DNA from: Cliona cf. orientalis
Taxonomy: Eukaryota > Porifera > Demospongiae > Clionaida > Clionaidae
Direction of reading: 5' to 3'
DNA length: 64,000 nt
Assembly (NCBI GenBank): GCA_963930775.1
Contig: OZ005695.1
Span: 9,424,001-9,488,000, forward strand
Position numbers and translations under genes: made by a program. Positions 1 to 14,534 of this stretch are shown here, piece by piece. Under the pieces are notes generated by a model. It was not told the DNA's origin. It did not search any database and saw only the letters and a program-made list of their open reading frames with translations. The stretch's first letter is position 1. Every line of letters starts with the position of its first letter.

Positions 1-3000
1 CCTCAAACACTGTACGTCAGAAACATTACCCTTATTACCGTGATTGGCAAAAAAAGTATCTATTAGTGCTGCGTGCAGAGATTTTAATCCTTAGGGGGGT
101 GGGGAGCACAAGGGTTCATGGGGTACTTGATGTGTGCCATATTTTTTATTGTGGATCTAGGTGAGTGCATGAAGCTGTCCCTGGTGAACTGTGACGGTGG
201 ACAGAAGGACGACAGCCACAGACCCGATGCCATGGTCACCAACCTACCAAACACTACATCTAGTAAGCTCTATCAGAGTAATTTTTTGTGTTATAAAGCT
301 GAATACCGTACTTAATCTAATACTACACATGGAAAAAATAATTTCAATTTGAAAAACGTGCGTTTTTCTGGTAAAGGTCGTCAATCGCTCCATGTATAAA
401 TGTTATGAGAAGTCATAAAAATTAATGCTAATTTATTGCGTTAAATTGGATCATGTGTTGTATTCGATTAACTACGGTAAGCCCTACATGTACATGTATA
501 TCATTCTCAAGCCTATTCTATCGTATTGGCACTGCTTTTTATGTGAGTAAAAAAAATCTATTTCCTACCCTCCCCCCCCCCCCCCCCCCCAACAAGACCC
601 CTACATCAGTGAGTCAGGGAAGGCGGTCGTCACGTTAGTTGTGGTGGAGGAGTCCAAACAGATCATGAAGCTGACGAGAGTTCACGTGAAGGTTCCGGCC
701 GGGGACAATGGCGCTAGGGCGGGGCTTCTCTTTGTCGCTAACCAGGACCCCACCTCTGGCGAGGAGTTGACCAAGAAGCTGGAGCAGTACAACGGATGGA
801 CGGCAGAGGACTACAACAAATTCAAGAAGGAAAAGTATGTGTGGGGTATACTGTATAGCCGGAAAATTTGGCGGTTTAGCGGTCTATATTACAACCGCCA
901 AATTAAAAATCTGCCAAAATTTCCTACTTGCATATATACATAACTATGGCAATCCCATACCGAATCGCTGAATTTAAATCCGCCAATATTCTTGTAATAG
1001 CAATTTGGGCTCAACCGCCAAATTTAATTCCCGCCAATATTTCCGGCTATACGGTATAGAATGAATGCTTTGATGTAGAGGGGAAGTACAGTGTATGTAT
1101 GGAATGCTTTGATATTGGGATAAAACTATGTATGGAATGCTTTGATGTTGGCTCTCACAGGGAGGAGGAGAGTGAGGGTACTCCTGTGGACGAGGAGGTG
1201 TGTCCTGTCGCGTACTTTGAACTCGATAAGGACACGTGAGTACTACTGTATCCAGACCTTAAGTTTCTTGTTGACCTTTCTCCGTTTACAGCTACGAAGT
1301 CGAGTTTACACCAGACTGGAACAAGACTGGGAAGGTAAGAAGTGTCAATAATTTCAGTGAGAAATAGTGTTGAGTACGTTTATCATAATATTATGAATGA
1401 CGTGCTCTGTCTACAGTACCTAGTGTTTAAGTTTTTTGCGTCACCAAAGAAAGAGGAGGAGGAGTCAACCGAACAAAAGGTCGCAGTTCACTCCGTACAA
1501 GCCTACGGCCACAAATACACCCAAGATGAACTCTTGAACCTTGAATTTCTCAACAAACTCTACGACGTGGCGCAGCTGCCGACGGAAGAAGAGGGCGGAG
1601 ACAACGTGGAAGGAGGCGTGGTCTTGGTGAGGGTGCTTGGTTTCCTAGCAACCATGCTGAGGGACCTCCACTTGCTCTATAAGAGAAGAAAAGCTGCGTC
1701 CCTTGACCCCACCCTCATTTCAGTGAGTTATACTATGGCCGAAAATTTTCGATGGGAGAAAATTTTGTGATATTTTCAGGAGGAGCACTTGGCAGTGGAT
1801 GACCTTTCACTGGAAAAGATATGGAACCTCTACATCCCTCTCACACTCAAGTAAGCCAGATCACATGACTTATCACATGACCAAATTGAACCCCACCCCT
1901 TCCATGTACATGTAACACAGTCCAGAGGAGCACATGGAGAAGGCCAGCTTCCTCTGCCTACAAGTGCTGAGATCAGCACTTCCTTTCATCAAGGTCAAAA
2001 AACCGTCACCATCTTCACCTTCGTCGTCATCGACTGCGGGGTCAAAGTCCACAATGGAGTCCTCTACGTCTCCCTCGGCCATTCTGTCTCACCTCTGTGG
2101 TCTCCTAGACGCCGGGGACACGCACCCCGTCCTGATGAGGCTGGCCCAGGACATCGTCGTAGACGGGGTACTGGTCTTCTTCCCAGACGCTGAGGCCAGG
2201 AAGAACTACCTCCTCTCAATGCTCAAATCTGTCCTGGTAGGTGTGCTCTATGAGCCTTTTTAGCTTTTTTCTGAGACTTTTTAGTTTTTTTGCCAGACCT
2301 AGAGTATTAACACCAAATTATACAATCATGCATTCACACATAATAATAATATTATTATTGTACACTACATGTGCACATTGATAACATGTTATTTAGGATA
2401 AGAACCAGCCTCGCTCATGGTGGCTAAAGTTTGAAGCTCTCTGTCACTACTTCAGCACCTCTGACAGCCACTCCCTCCTGGGGCTCCCTCACCAGGTCAC
2501 CAAGGAGGTAAGCAGGCGTTTGTTCAAAAGATTATTGATGCATGGTATAAACTACATGTAGTTATAGACTTGTATCGGATTCCTTTTTTTTCAGAATGTT
2601 GCTGATCTCTCTACCAGTTCTGCACACAGCATCCTCAACACAATGCTAGCCTGTGCAATGAAAGAGGTGCAGTACAGTACACCCTTCATAACCATATCAC
2701 ATGATCATCACATGACCGTCACATGACTATACTATTATACAGGGTATCAACTGCATTGAGAATGGTTCGGGCACCTCGAGTGACCTCATAAAGCTGATTT
2801 GTGCCCTCCAAGCTACTGCCTTCTTCTGGTGCAAGAAACACCTCACTTCCTCTGACAGCCCCACTGAGGCCAAGGAGATGGCAAGCACCTTGCTCACTGA
2901 CTGTAAGCTTTTTGTTAAGGGGGGAAGGAGAGAATTACGGCTATTTTATATGTGTACAAATGTAGATCTGATCAGTTTGGAGGAGAATGTCTACTGTCTG

Positions 3001-6000
3001 CTGACTGAAATCCTGGATAGAAAAGAGATCCCTGTGAGCATTTTTTTTTAACTTTTTGAGCATGCTTGCAGGTTATAGAATGATGTTGCCCTAATAATAT
3101 TATGTACCCTCTATGGATTCCTAATGGAGTTCTGGGCGTAATTATAATATTATGGATATTGTACAAGACACTGTAGCTAAAAGCAGAGCTGTTGAAAGCC
3201 TTTTTGAACACATTATGTACAGTGAAACCAGACATCGATTCTGACCTTTCATTTTAGATGGTGCTGGTAATCATTTTTAGCTGTACAGCTTCTGTCAAAA
3301 AACAAGATACATTTTCTCCAGTACATTTACAGTGAAGTGGCCGGCCCATTTCACAACCACACTTCCTTGCTAAAAAAATCAGTCTACCTTCATCTACTTC
3401 AGTTGTATTTTGAGTCTACTGTTGTCTAACTAGTATGTGGGATATTATTTATAGTGCGATTCAGTGAATTTCTCTAAAACTTTAGTTAATGATGACTGCA
3501 GTTGAGTCTCTTTCTGATTTTGAGGCGATGTCCTTTCTCCCTCACGTGATTGTTTATGCTGTCTACGTTTTTGTCAAGTACACCGTCCTACTGTCGGAGG
3601 TAGTGCTCTACTTCATATCAAGACACCATCGCTCGGTCGGGAAGATCGCCAACAGTGACATTGTTCATATTCTTTTCTTTCTCCTCTCCCTCGTTGCTTC
3701 GTGCTTTTGCTGTTGCTGTGGCTGTGGCAAAAAACGAGGTGCCGTTTCATATCTCTTTGACAAAACTCACCTCCTCTCTGCAAAGCTCATGCACTTCGTG
3801 GTGGGCACTCTCTTCAGCTCTGGGGATGGTATCATCGAGCGATACTTGAAGAGTAGCAAAGCCAAGAAGCTTAAGACTGCCACCACCAATAAAATACCCC
3901 GGCTGTACATTCGAAATGTGGAGCTTGGTTCCTATGAAGTATCGCATCTAGCTCTGCTCATCTTCACGTTTTTTCTGCTTGCTGACATCACATCTTGGGA
4001 TTTTTTCTTTCTGGAGGAGAGCCACGTTTGCAGTGAGAACCAAAATGTCAGCTGCTTTCCCGTACCCAAGGATCTCAGTTCCATCTCTGATGGAATTGAA
4101 CTCGGTGTTGACTTGAATGAGTTTCACGAGCAAAGGATTAGAAATTGTTCATTTTGGAACAGTGAGAACATATCTAGTCATGTGACGTTCTTGTGTTTTG
4201 AGTGGGTCTTCAACTCTAATGCAACTCTGTCAGCTTTTGGTGGACTCTTGACAGTTTTTGTGCTGACAGTGAAGGTCATGACGGCCTCATTGATAGCCCT
4301 GAGCGGGGCTGTAATTGACAAGGTGACCCAGTGGAATGGGAATAGGGAATGGATTAACGTGTGTTCCAGTTTTCGTTTCAGAATCAGAGACGGCCTAAGA
4401 GCCGTCAGACTGACGATTTTAGCGTTGGTAGCGCTGTTTGAGTTGACCTTTGCCCTTTTGCTGAGCATTGGGTATGCCCTAGTTCAAGGCAAGCACGAGA
4501 ATGAACTGTTCATGTTTTACCGTAACCTCGGCAACCAGGCGTTGCTAAGCATTGGACTACTGAGTATCATTCTGCTGCTGCCATTTGAAAAGTATGCCGC
4601 GAGTGGAAGTGGTCACACTGAACCTCCAGGTGATGGTGGAAGTGCGGATACAAGCGAGAGTGATGGAGACGGAGAGGGAGAGGGAGATCAGCCGGCGATA
4701 TTGGAGGGTGTTTGATCACATGACGTTGTCAGTGCATTACACTTTGATGCTCACTTTTGCATTCAGCAATTATTGTTATTGTGTTAGCTGATACATGCAC
4801 ACATCTATGACATTGAAATCACTCCTTGATGCTATGCGCTAGTATGTATACATGTACGTGTAAGTGTGACCTTTCTTGTGACGATAATAATTATGGCTAA
4901 AATTAGTTACGACTTGCACATAAAATTAATAATATTACACTAGTTTTTGGTTCAATGATTTCTAGCATGGAATATACGTACTTTTCACTTATTTTTCAGA
5001 GTTCATTGCCAAAGCTGTTGGAAAATTCATTGCTTTCAAGAGTCGTCCCCGAAATGGTATGTAGATCATGTGATTATCACATGACTATCATGTGACCTCC
5101 CTCTATGTAGCTGGTGTTTCTAGAAACCGTTGTGGAGGCTGACATTGATAAAGTGGAGATTCTCCATACTCTCCAGCGTCTGGTTCGACTGCTCGGCAAC
5201 CTGACCAAGAGGGTACCCGACGCCTTCCTCACCGTGAGTCAGCCCCTATAATTAACAACCAAATAAACCTCAATACATGTATGTGTGTACATGTACATGT
5301 ACATGTACATCCACTAGCTAACATTTCGAAATGCTTGTACAAGATTCTTGCTGAGAATGTAATATTATGTGTATTGCAGGTCGATACGAAGGTGCTGACG
5401 GCATTGGAGGGGGTGGAGTCAGTGGTGGGGGTGTGGCACAGGGAATCCCCCCACAACTACGAGAACAACTCTCGTGTGAATGAAGAGTTTGTCTGCTCGG
5501 CAGCGAACCGATTCGTCATCGAGTTTGACAGCAAGTGCCACACTGAGAGAAGGTAAGGGGGGACATGCAGTGGCCCCCTTCATTATTATTTTTGATGATC
5601 CCCTAGTTATTAAGTTATCCACACTAACCTAGCCTCATCCTCATGCGGGCCCATTCCCAGAATTGCGTATTGCATTCTAAAGTACACTGTATTATTTCCT
5701 GTGCTGTGATTACTGCAGGTATGACTACCTTGAGTTTACGGATGCAGCGGGTGCAAAGTCCAAGTACGACGGGGAGGTGGGGTCGGAGAGGTGGCCCAGG
5801 AGAGTGGAGTTCAAAGGTCAAAGGTTACACTTGTACTTCTACTCGGATACCAGCAACAACGAATGGGGGTACAAGTTCACAGTAAGTGACGATAAACGAT
5901 TGAAGAAGAAGACACATTTTTTGAACTTTTTATGGCATCTTTTTTGTTTAATTTTACTTGCAGCTGAAGGCATATGGCCACTCCCTCCCCCCTCTCGGCT

Positions 6001-9000
6001 GGCTGTTTGACCTCCAGGTGACCTTGTCCCACCTCCTGGGACTGCTCTGCAGCTCCGTGCTGAGCACCAAACAGATTCGGCGGGCTTTACCCGGGAAGAA
6101 GGTCACAGAGGAGGCAAAGGAAGAAGAGAAGCTGGTTCACAGTGACATCTGGAAGACGCTGTTCAGAGGTGGCTCCATGGTCAGCAAGCTCACTCGCTCT
6201 CTCTCCGGCGCATACTATGTGAGTACTGTAGCTATACCAGGTATAGGTATGACATGTGACCGTGAAAAAGGTTAGTGAAATTAATTTTTTTTCTTTCTGT
6301 TAGGCTTCTAGTCCCTCTGAGTCAAAGCTGGCGGCCATTCTGGAGGACTTGGTGAATGGACCAGAGGGGCCAGGAGTGAAGTTGGTGGAAAAGTGAGAAA
6401 CATTAACATTCTTTTTCGTGCCTAATTCTTACATAATGCTACTCTCTCTCCCTCTCCCACCTCCACCCCCATTGCAGGTGTCGGGAAGAGGTCAAAGGTC
6501 AGTACTACGGCGGCCCCCTGGTGGATAAGGCGGTGAGTGCCGTGTTTGCTGCCCTCATTTGGCACACGCAGGAAATCAGGCAGGACCTCACCCCATTCGG
6601 TATGATGTCATTATTACGTCAACACAATACCATCATTATACCTTGTAAAAATTAATTTTTAAATTTTTACCCGTAGCTTGTGCTAGTGAGGGAGGGGGCG
6701 AGGCTGGTGAGCCAACTTTGACCCCTGGTCTGCTAAGTGCCTTCAAAGCTGCTGAGTCTATGAGAAGAGAACTGGTAAGTCAGATATGCCAGAAGACTTT
6801 GTAGAACTTATAACTTTCTCTGTTCCAGGTTGAGGCAAAGCAGAAGCTAATGGAGGAGAAAGAGAAAGAAGAGAATGAAGAGAAGAAGGCCCAAGTGGTT
6901 GAGGATACCCCTGGTAATTAAAAACAGCTGCACTGAGGCGCAATTACATGTACATTAAACACATGTACATGTATCTAGAGGCATGCCTGAATGGTTTCGT
7001 AAAGATTGTACTTTGTCATAAATTTCTCTCTCCCCCCCCTCTCTCTCAGTGAACTCTTGTCACAACAAGGCCTCATTTCTGCTGAAGTTCTCTGGTCTGA
7101 CAAAGGTTCCCACGTCCAAGGAAGACCTCCTCAGCCCCACCTCCCGCCCGGGCTGGGCGCAGAAGAGCAGGAAGTGGCAGAAGGTGTCCACAGCTGTCAG
7201 TACTGTGGGCGTCCTCAAACAAAGTGTGAGCACTTACAGACTATTAAATAATAATATTACGGTCTAAAAATTTTCCTTTTCTTCCACTAGGAGCATTAAT
7301 AGTTAGGTATACTTTTGTGCCCAAATTTGAAATTTTTTTATGACAAATTTTTAGCCATTAATTTTAGAAGAAAAAGTTTATTATGTGTACCTGCTTACGT
7401 ATCCGTGTACAGCTGCAAACTGATCGTGGCAGTAACTCAACGGAGAAGTTCCCCTCCTTTGAGTTGGTCTTGAACTTTGTCGGTAACGAGGCTCTCTCGG
7501 AGGAGAAGGTTCGCTCGCTGCTCAAGCAGAGGGAGGAGTCGGCTCGGGCAGCTGCCCAGACCTATGGCTTCATCGCTGACTACATAGAGATGATGGATGA
7601 CCATGGACTCTTTGAGGTGCAGGATGATTAATATTAATTTTTTGATCCGCATCTAGTAGTTTCTCCCTTAACTCCCCCCTACATGTAGTTTACAATTTTA
7701 TTTCAAAATTGTCTTGGCCTATAATAATATTATATTACTTATAAATGCCCAAGTTTTTATAGGAAAATTCTTGGTGAGGGGTAGGTAATGTTTGATCATA
7801 ATTAGGCATGTCATAATTTTTATTTCTAAATTTCCACACAGCTGCCTGCTCTAGCATTCCTTCAACAGCTGCTGGCAAAGCAGAGACACTTTCCCAAGTA
7901 AGTAGGATTGGTTCTGTTTAACTACATGTATGTAAAATTGATGACAATTGCATTGTTTTTGCAGGCATTATGCTGCCAAGCTGGATGGGTGTGGCCTCGA
8001 TCTGGAGAACCAAGTGAGAAAGAGCTACAGATTGATGCTCATCCGACTCACGGAGGCTCTCAACTCATTCAAGAAACCACCTTCCAAGTAAATCCGCAGC
8101 TGTACATTGTATATCCACTGCTTAAACATTTCACCTACAATATACATGTATATCATCTCAGGGAACACTCTCTCTCTCGGCTGCTGGTCCAGACCTACTT
8201 GACTCACCTTCTTGACTTTGAGTGGCAGGACTATGACTACGCACTGCTCTGTGAGCTTCACCTGCCAGAGTTCTTCATCGAGAGTGCCATCAGTAAGAGC
8301 TTTTTTGTTGAAATATGTGGTCACTGAACTATCTCTCTCTCCCCCCCCCCCCTCTCTTTCTCTCCCTTTCTCCCTTCCTCCTTCCCTTTCCCTCCACCAG
8401 GATCCTCTGGCAGTGAGGATCGTACTGTTGTTGAGAAATTTGAGGGAGAAGAGGAAATGTTGAAGCGCTATGCCCTTCACATGAAGCTACTGGAGAAGTT
8501 CAAGAAACTGAGCCAGGGCGAGTCTTGGAAGACGCTGATGGAGTCAACACTCGCTCAGGAAAACTTCAAGGTATTTATAAATAATTTATTGTAACTGTTT
8601 GGTTACAGGATTCTACCCCCCCCCACCCCCCACTCTCCCCCGGCACATTCAGGAGGCCCATCTCTTCCTTGTGTGCATGTCCCACTCCCATCCCCACATT
8701 GTCAGCCTCCAGTGCGACGGCTGCGAGTCGACCATCAAGGCTCGCTGGTACAGGGATATGGACTACGACGAGGACCTTGACCTTTGCCCCAAGTGCTTCG
8801 AGAGTAAGGGGAAGGCTGGTTGTCACAATAATGTTATGTTTGCGAGAACAGTGTGGCAAAATGCTGCTTATGATGACCCTCTACAGCTATATCTAAATAT
8901 ACAAAACTGGAAAAAAGTTTGAAAAATGTTGTTGTTTTTTTTTGCGCTTCAGGTGGTAATGGTTCGAGACCGACTGGTTTTTCTGAGGAGCACATGTTCC

Positions 9001-12000
9001 AGTGCTTAGGGTATGTAATACTTAAATAATTTTATTCAGCCAGTAAAATGAATTTTTTCTCTCTCGTCGTACAGGAAGTATGGGTGTGACTCTTGCGGCA
9101 TGTCCATCATCACTCACCGTTTCCATAGCAACACACGAAAGGACTTTGACCTTTGTCTGGGCTGCCTTCGCAAGGAGGAGGAGACTGGGTAATAGAGCTG
9201 CCACTACATACATAGTCGTACATGTACATGTACAGTAGCTAGGGGTTAATTGACTCGATCTTTTGATAATCTGTCGTGTAGGAAATATGACGAATGGTCA
9301 GTTTTCCTACTCACTGAGCATCCTGCTCCGGCTACCTGTAAGAAATTCAAGTCTACCGACACTGGTGAGCTGAAGTACATGTAACCATACATGTGTACTC
9401 TCGCAGAAGAAGGCCCACTATGGATTATCCCCCCCCCAAAATATGCTACAATATATTATTATTGTTTTTTATTGCTGTATGCGTTAAATTGTACATGTAC
9501 TTCACTCTGTGCAGAGCATGCAACAGGCCACCTCTACAAAGAGGGGGTAATGACAAAGATGGGTGGAGCCATGGACCTGATGGTCTACACGCAGCACCAC
9601 TGCTGGATACTCTTCTCCTCTCTCTGCCTCACTGTGGCCAAGACCATCAACAACAGCATCACTACAGGCAATGGTGAGGAAGAAAGGGAGGGAGAGAGGG
9701 TGAGAGGGGAGAAAAAGAAAGAGAGAGAGAGAGAGAGAGAGAGTGAGAGTGAGAAAAAGAGAGACAGAGACTGACTTTCACTGGTTGCAGGACCAGAGAC
9801 TCCAGTGGAGTACCTGAACCAAGCCTCTCAGATCAAGTTTGAGTGTCTAAAGCTCCTGGCCTTTCTACTTCGAGGAGCTACACTGGCCAAGATTGAAGAA
9901 GGTACAACTATGCATTGCGTAACCTACAGTGTAATTTATTTTCAAATTTTTACAAGGAGACTAACAGCATCCTAAATGAAAAAATTTGCTCATTTTGTTG
10001 CCGATTGTAGTTATATTTTTGTGTACATTTGACCAATTCATACACTGGAAATACTTTTCAAATCACAGCTGAGAAAAAGAAGTCCACTGAAGCTGAAGAG
10101 AAAGCTGCTAAAGAGGAGGCGAAAGACCAGAAAGAAGAAGAAGAGGAGAAGGAGAAAGAGAAGGAGGAGGAGGGAGAGCCAGTCACCTCCACCGAATCAT
10201 CGACAGCAACTGAGCAGCGTCGTGAAGCCCCGCCGATATCGCGCGTGGTAGCAGACACCACCTCCCAGAGCCCTTCTAAAGCCAGAGAGGTCGAGGGAGA
10301 CAGCAGCTGCCCCGCAGAGCCCGAGGAAGACCCTATCATTGCAGCCACTAAACAAACTCGTGAGGGTGACTCCAAAATTGGCACCTTCGAGAAGATATTT
10401 TCAGTTTTGAGCATCAACAGGACTCTGTGTCTTCTCGGAGCTATTCTACCACAAGAGCTATCTGTGAGTAGATAGAAATCCTTTCTGCATGTATTATGTA
10501 AATACCTTGCAGCTGTCAATTGTTAAAAAAAAATTTTTTTGTAAATATAGCTGGCTCACTGGATTGATCATAAGAGGGATATTGAAGTATTTCTAACTGA
10601 AGAATTGCTACCTAATCTCTTACAACTGTCTTAGTAAGGAAGCTCAACATGGAACTACTTTTATATTTACTGATGCTCACTCTCTCTCTCTCTCTCTTTC
10701 TCTCTCCCCCTCCTTCCCTCTCCTCCCCCCCCCCCCCCCCCGACAGCTCTGAAGGTGTGTCTGGCCTCAATCGTCACGCGTCTCTCCTCGTTGCCGTGTC
10801 GTACATGGCTCGAGTGACCCCGAAGGTGGCGGACAGAGCCGTGGAGCTGGCACAGGGTGAGCCTCCCTCCAGCAGCGTGGATCCCGGTGAGAACACGTAC
10901 GGACTAAAGACGGCGCAGTTCCTCTTCGCAATCGGAGCAAAGTTCCTCAAAAAGTAAGTAAAACAAGTATTTTTGCTAGACATTGTCCAACAGAATTTTT
11001 TTTTATTTTGCTAGACATTATCTGGCAGACTTTTTTTTTATTTTGTCAGATATTGTCCAGCAGAGTATTTTTTTTATATTTTGCTAGACATTGTCCAGCA
11101 GAGAATTTTTTTTAATATTGTCAGATATTGTCCGGCAGAGTATTTTTTTTATATTTTGCTAGACATTGTCCAGCAGAGAATTTTTTTTAATATTGTCAGA
11201 TATTGTCCGGCAGAGTATTTTTTTTATATTTTGCTAGACATTGTCCAGCAGAGAATTTTTTTTATTTTGCTAGACATTGTAACCATCAATAGCCATCCAC
11301 AGCAAAAATTAATATTCTTTGCAGGACAGTGTCCAACAAAAATTATATTCTTTGCTGGACAGCGTCCGACAAAATAATAATTCTCTGCAGGACAGCAAAG
11401 ATTTTTTTTATTAATTTTTGTCAGACGTTGTCCGGCAGAGAATTTTTTTTATTTTGCTAGACATTATCCACAGAGAATATTTTATAAATATTATCTGGTA
11501 GACACCCCCCCCCCCCCCCCCCCCCCGGGAATCCCCCTATTGAAGACTTCCTTGTCATTATCTTTTTTTTCAGATCTGACTTTGCCGGTGCTACGATGTG
11601 TGCCGAGTGTCTCCTCCTTCTCTCTCAGGCCCCGCCCTGGAAGCTCCCCATCTCTCTCACCGTCAACCAGTACCTGCAGACGAGCCCTCAGGACATGGAC
11701 CTCTCCTCCGTCTTCGCTCTCCTCGTCATCGCCGGATTCCCAAGGGTATGCCCCTGCGTTTATAAATGTTGATTAATAACTACTTGTACACTGTCCATGT
11801 ACATGTAGCGCATTGCCAAAGGGGGGAGTACATGTATGCCCCTGCTTGAATGATTACCCAGTTCATGGCGTGCCCCTGTCATTAATTAAGTGCTCAGTAG
11901 GCCCCTGTTTTAATTAACCTGCACACAGCCCTACATGTGCTTTCAATACCGTAGATCGCGAAATTTTCACCGTTTTTGTCAATGACCCTTTTCCGACGAA

Positions 12001-14487
12001 AATTAAACACTTTATGTAACGTACACGAAATTACTAAGTACTGCCATCTATATATGATGATTTTGGTTCGATATCTCCAGCTTCCTCGTGAGGGCAGCAT
12101 CCTTAGTTCTCCGAGCAGCGACGACAAGCCAGAGCGAGTGTTGCTTGTGAGCCTTGGGGAGGGAGGGTCCGGCTCGGCCATCGACGTCGATACGAGACTA
12201 CCCGTCACCGTGAAGCTATCGGACTACAAGGTGGAGGATACCCTCCGAGGATGTGTAGACAGCTCCAGGCTCTCGACACTAGTGCCACTGCTAAAGACGT
12301 CCATACAGCTAGCAAAACAAGGTAGTGTCATGTGATTGTCATGTGACTGTCATGTGATCTGATTATTGCAGACTCGGATAGACTTGTGGAGGACACGTGG
12401 ATCCTTAGCTTGGTCATGAAAGCACTGCACGTCATGCTAAAGGTAACATTAATTATACTGAGAATTACATCATCATTATGTCATTGAGTGGTTCATCATG
12501 ATAGTCCGAGGATGCCGAGAATGTGATCAAGGGGCTCCTGGATAAGGGACTCGTTGCACCGATCGTCCAGCTGGCGTCGAAACCGACTCACTTCAGTCTC
12601 AAATGGCGCCTGGACGACCTAGAAGTAAGTATGATACTGTAGCTACATGTACATGAAAATTCAAATTTTTGTGTGGTTTGTATCATAAAAAATTTTTTTC
12701 CCAATTTCATTGCACATTGTTTGCTCATAGGTTCTTGGCATCAGTAGCTACTCTCCTGCAGCCCCCAAGGAGGAGGAGGGAGAGGGAGAGAAAGAGAAGG
12801 AGGGAGAGAGTCGAGAGAATAGCAGTGAGAAGAAGAAAGAAGGGACAGAGGGTAAAGAAGCAGCTGCAAAGGAGGGGACTGCTGCTGGTGGTGAGGGAGA
12901 GAAGAAAGAGGGAGAGAGTAAGAGTGAAGAAGAGGAGGAGGAGGTGAAAGAGAAGGAGCTCACTGCGGAGCAGAAGAAGGAGAGACACCAGGAGGCCATC
13001 TTGGAGGGTCTGCCAGATGAGGTCAAAGAGATGGTAAAGGTACGCAGCTGTGATTTTATGATTTTGCTTAAGCACTTGGGTGGCGCAGTGTTGAAATTCT
13101 TGGCTTGCCTGTACTTCTTAATCTAAGGTATTACTGCATTTTTTTTCAGATGATGGCTGAGGTTTTCATGTGCAAACTGTCTGTTCTGCGAGCGGCCTAT
13201 GACCACTGTGATGGGGAGATGCCCAGGTTCATGTCTTACACAGAACAATAGTGAGAGAGCTATTATTATAATATTATCACATGATTAATCATTAATGTCT
13301 TCATCTTTGCAAACAGCTATGATGATGGATTCAAACCACCAGCGGAGATTATGGAAGCAGCTAAGAAATGGTAAATGTATATCTGATGTGTGTATAATAT
13401 TGTGTATACAAATTTGGCACATTTCAATATCAAAAGATTGTGAAGTACATTAATTGTAAATTAACAGTTTGCCCAGCATACATGTACTAGTGGTCACCTT
13501 TGAACTTTCATTAGGGAGCCCGAGACATCAGAGACGTCAGAGAAGACAAAGCTAAAGGAAGCCAAGGAGCTAATGGAGGACATGGGAGTGACCCACCTCA
13601 CCCCGGTGGAGGTGGATATGAAGTAAGGGAAGAGAGAGAGAGAGGGAGAGAGGGAGATTTATTGATTCTCTTTATCAGGTCAATTGAAGCTCTACCAGAG
13701 GATTCAAGCATCTTCAAGAAAGCCAAATTGATAAACGACAACACAAAACCCGTCCCCGTAAGCTAAACACTCACGTCCACTACATTTCATCATTATGTCA
13801 TAATGACATCACCTGCACCACAGGACCAAGAAGTGGTGAGTCGGCAAGATTCCTACATGCTCCTTCGTGAAGAACTCTCAAAGCTGAAGAACCAGGGGAA
13901 GCCTCAGAGCCGGGAGGAGATCTGTAAGACGCTGCAGGGGATCGTTGTCCTCCGAGCCAGACAGGTGCTGGCCGCTCTCCTCTCTCACTGGCCGACCAGC
14001 TGCTGCCCCAAGCTATCAACAAGCTTCCTCGGCTGTGTCGATATTACACAATACTTCTGTCTCCTTGACCTGATGCTCCGACAACAAAATGAAGACGACA
14101 GAAAAAAGGTGCAAAAATTGATATTCCCCATCAAAATATTGCTAATCATCTTATTCTTTTGGCATTGTGGAATTGATTTATGGAGACTGATTTTGGTTGA
14201 ATAAACTATAGCTAGACCATCAGTAATGGTGTGTTCATCCCCCCCCCCAAAACACACATACTTGTATGCAGATTCTCTCTACCGTTCTTGAGCGAGGTGA
14301 AGCTAGTGAGGTTCTCTCTCTGGTGGTGACAGCTGCCCAGTGCATGAGGGAGGTGGCAGTCGACAAGAAGGTGGTGGAGCTGAGGCACCCTGGCCAGGGA
14401 GAAGACAAACTCACTAAAACTGTAAGCTCAAGAAATCAAGCTAGCTATGCTATCAAGAGATTCAGCAAGAGTGCATGTTAATAGGCG

Positions 14488-14534
<47 letters not shown>

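Noticed and set aside
8957-8966. GGTTCGAGAC as a tRNA T-arm
   Set aside because: Lies inside a ZZ-finger exon and has no cloverleaf context.
10058-10519. minus-strand Ser/Phe-rich frame, and similar low-complexity frames at 12725-13075
   Set aside because: Shadows of the Lys/Glu-rich ZZEF1 exons; the + strand frames join by good splice sites.
11081-11377. 98-codon frame in repeats
   Set aside because: Pure translation of the tandem repeat inside a ZZEF1 intron.
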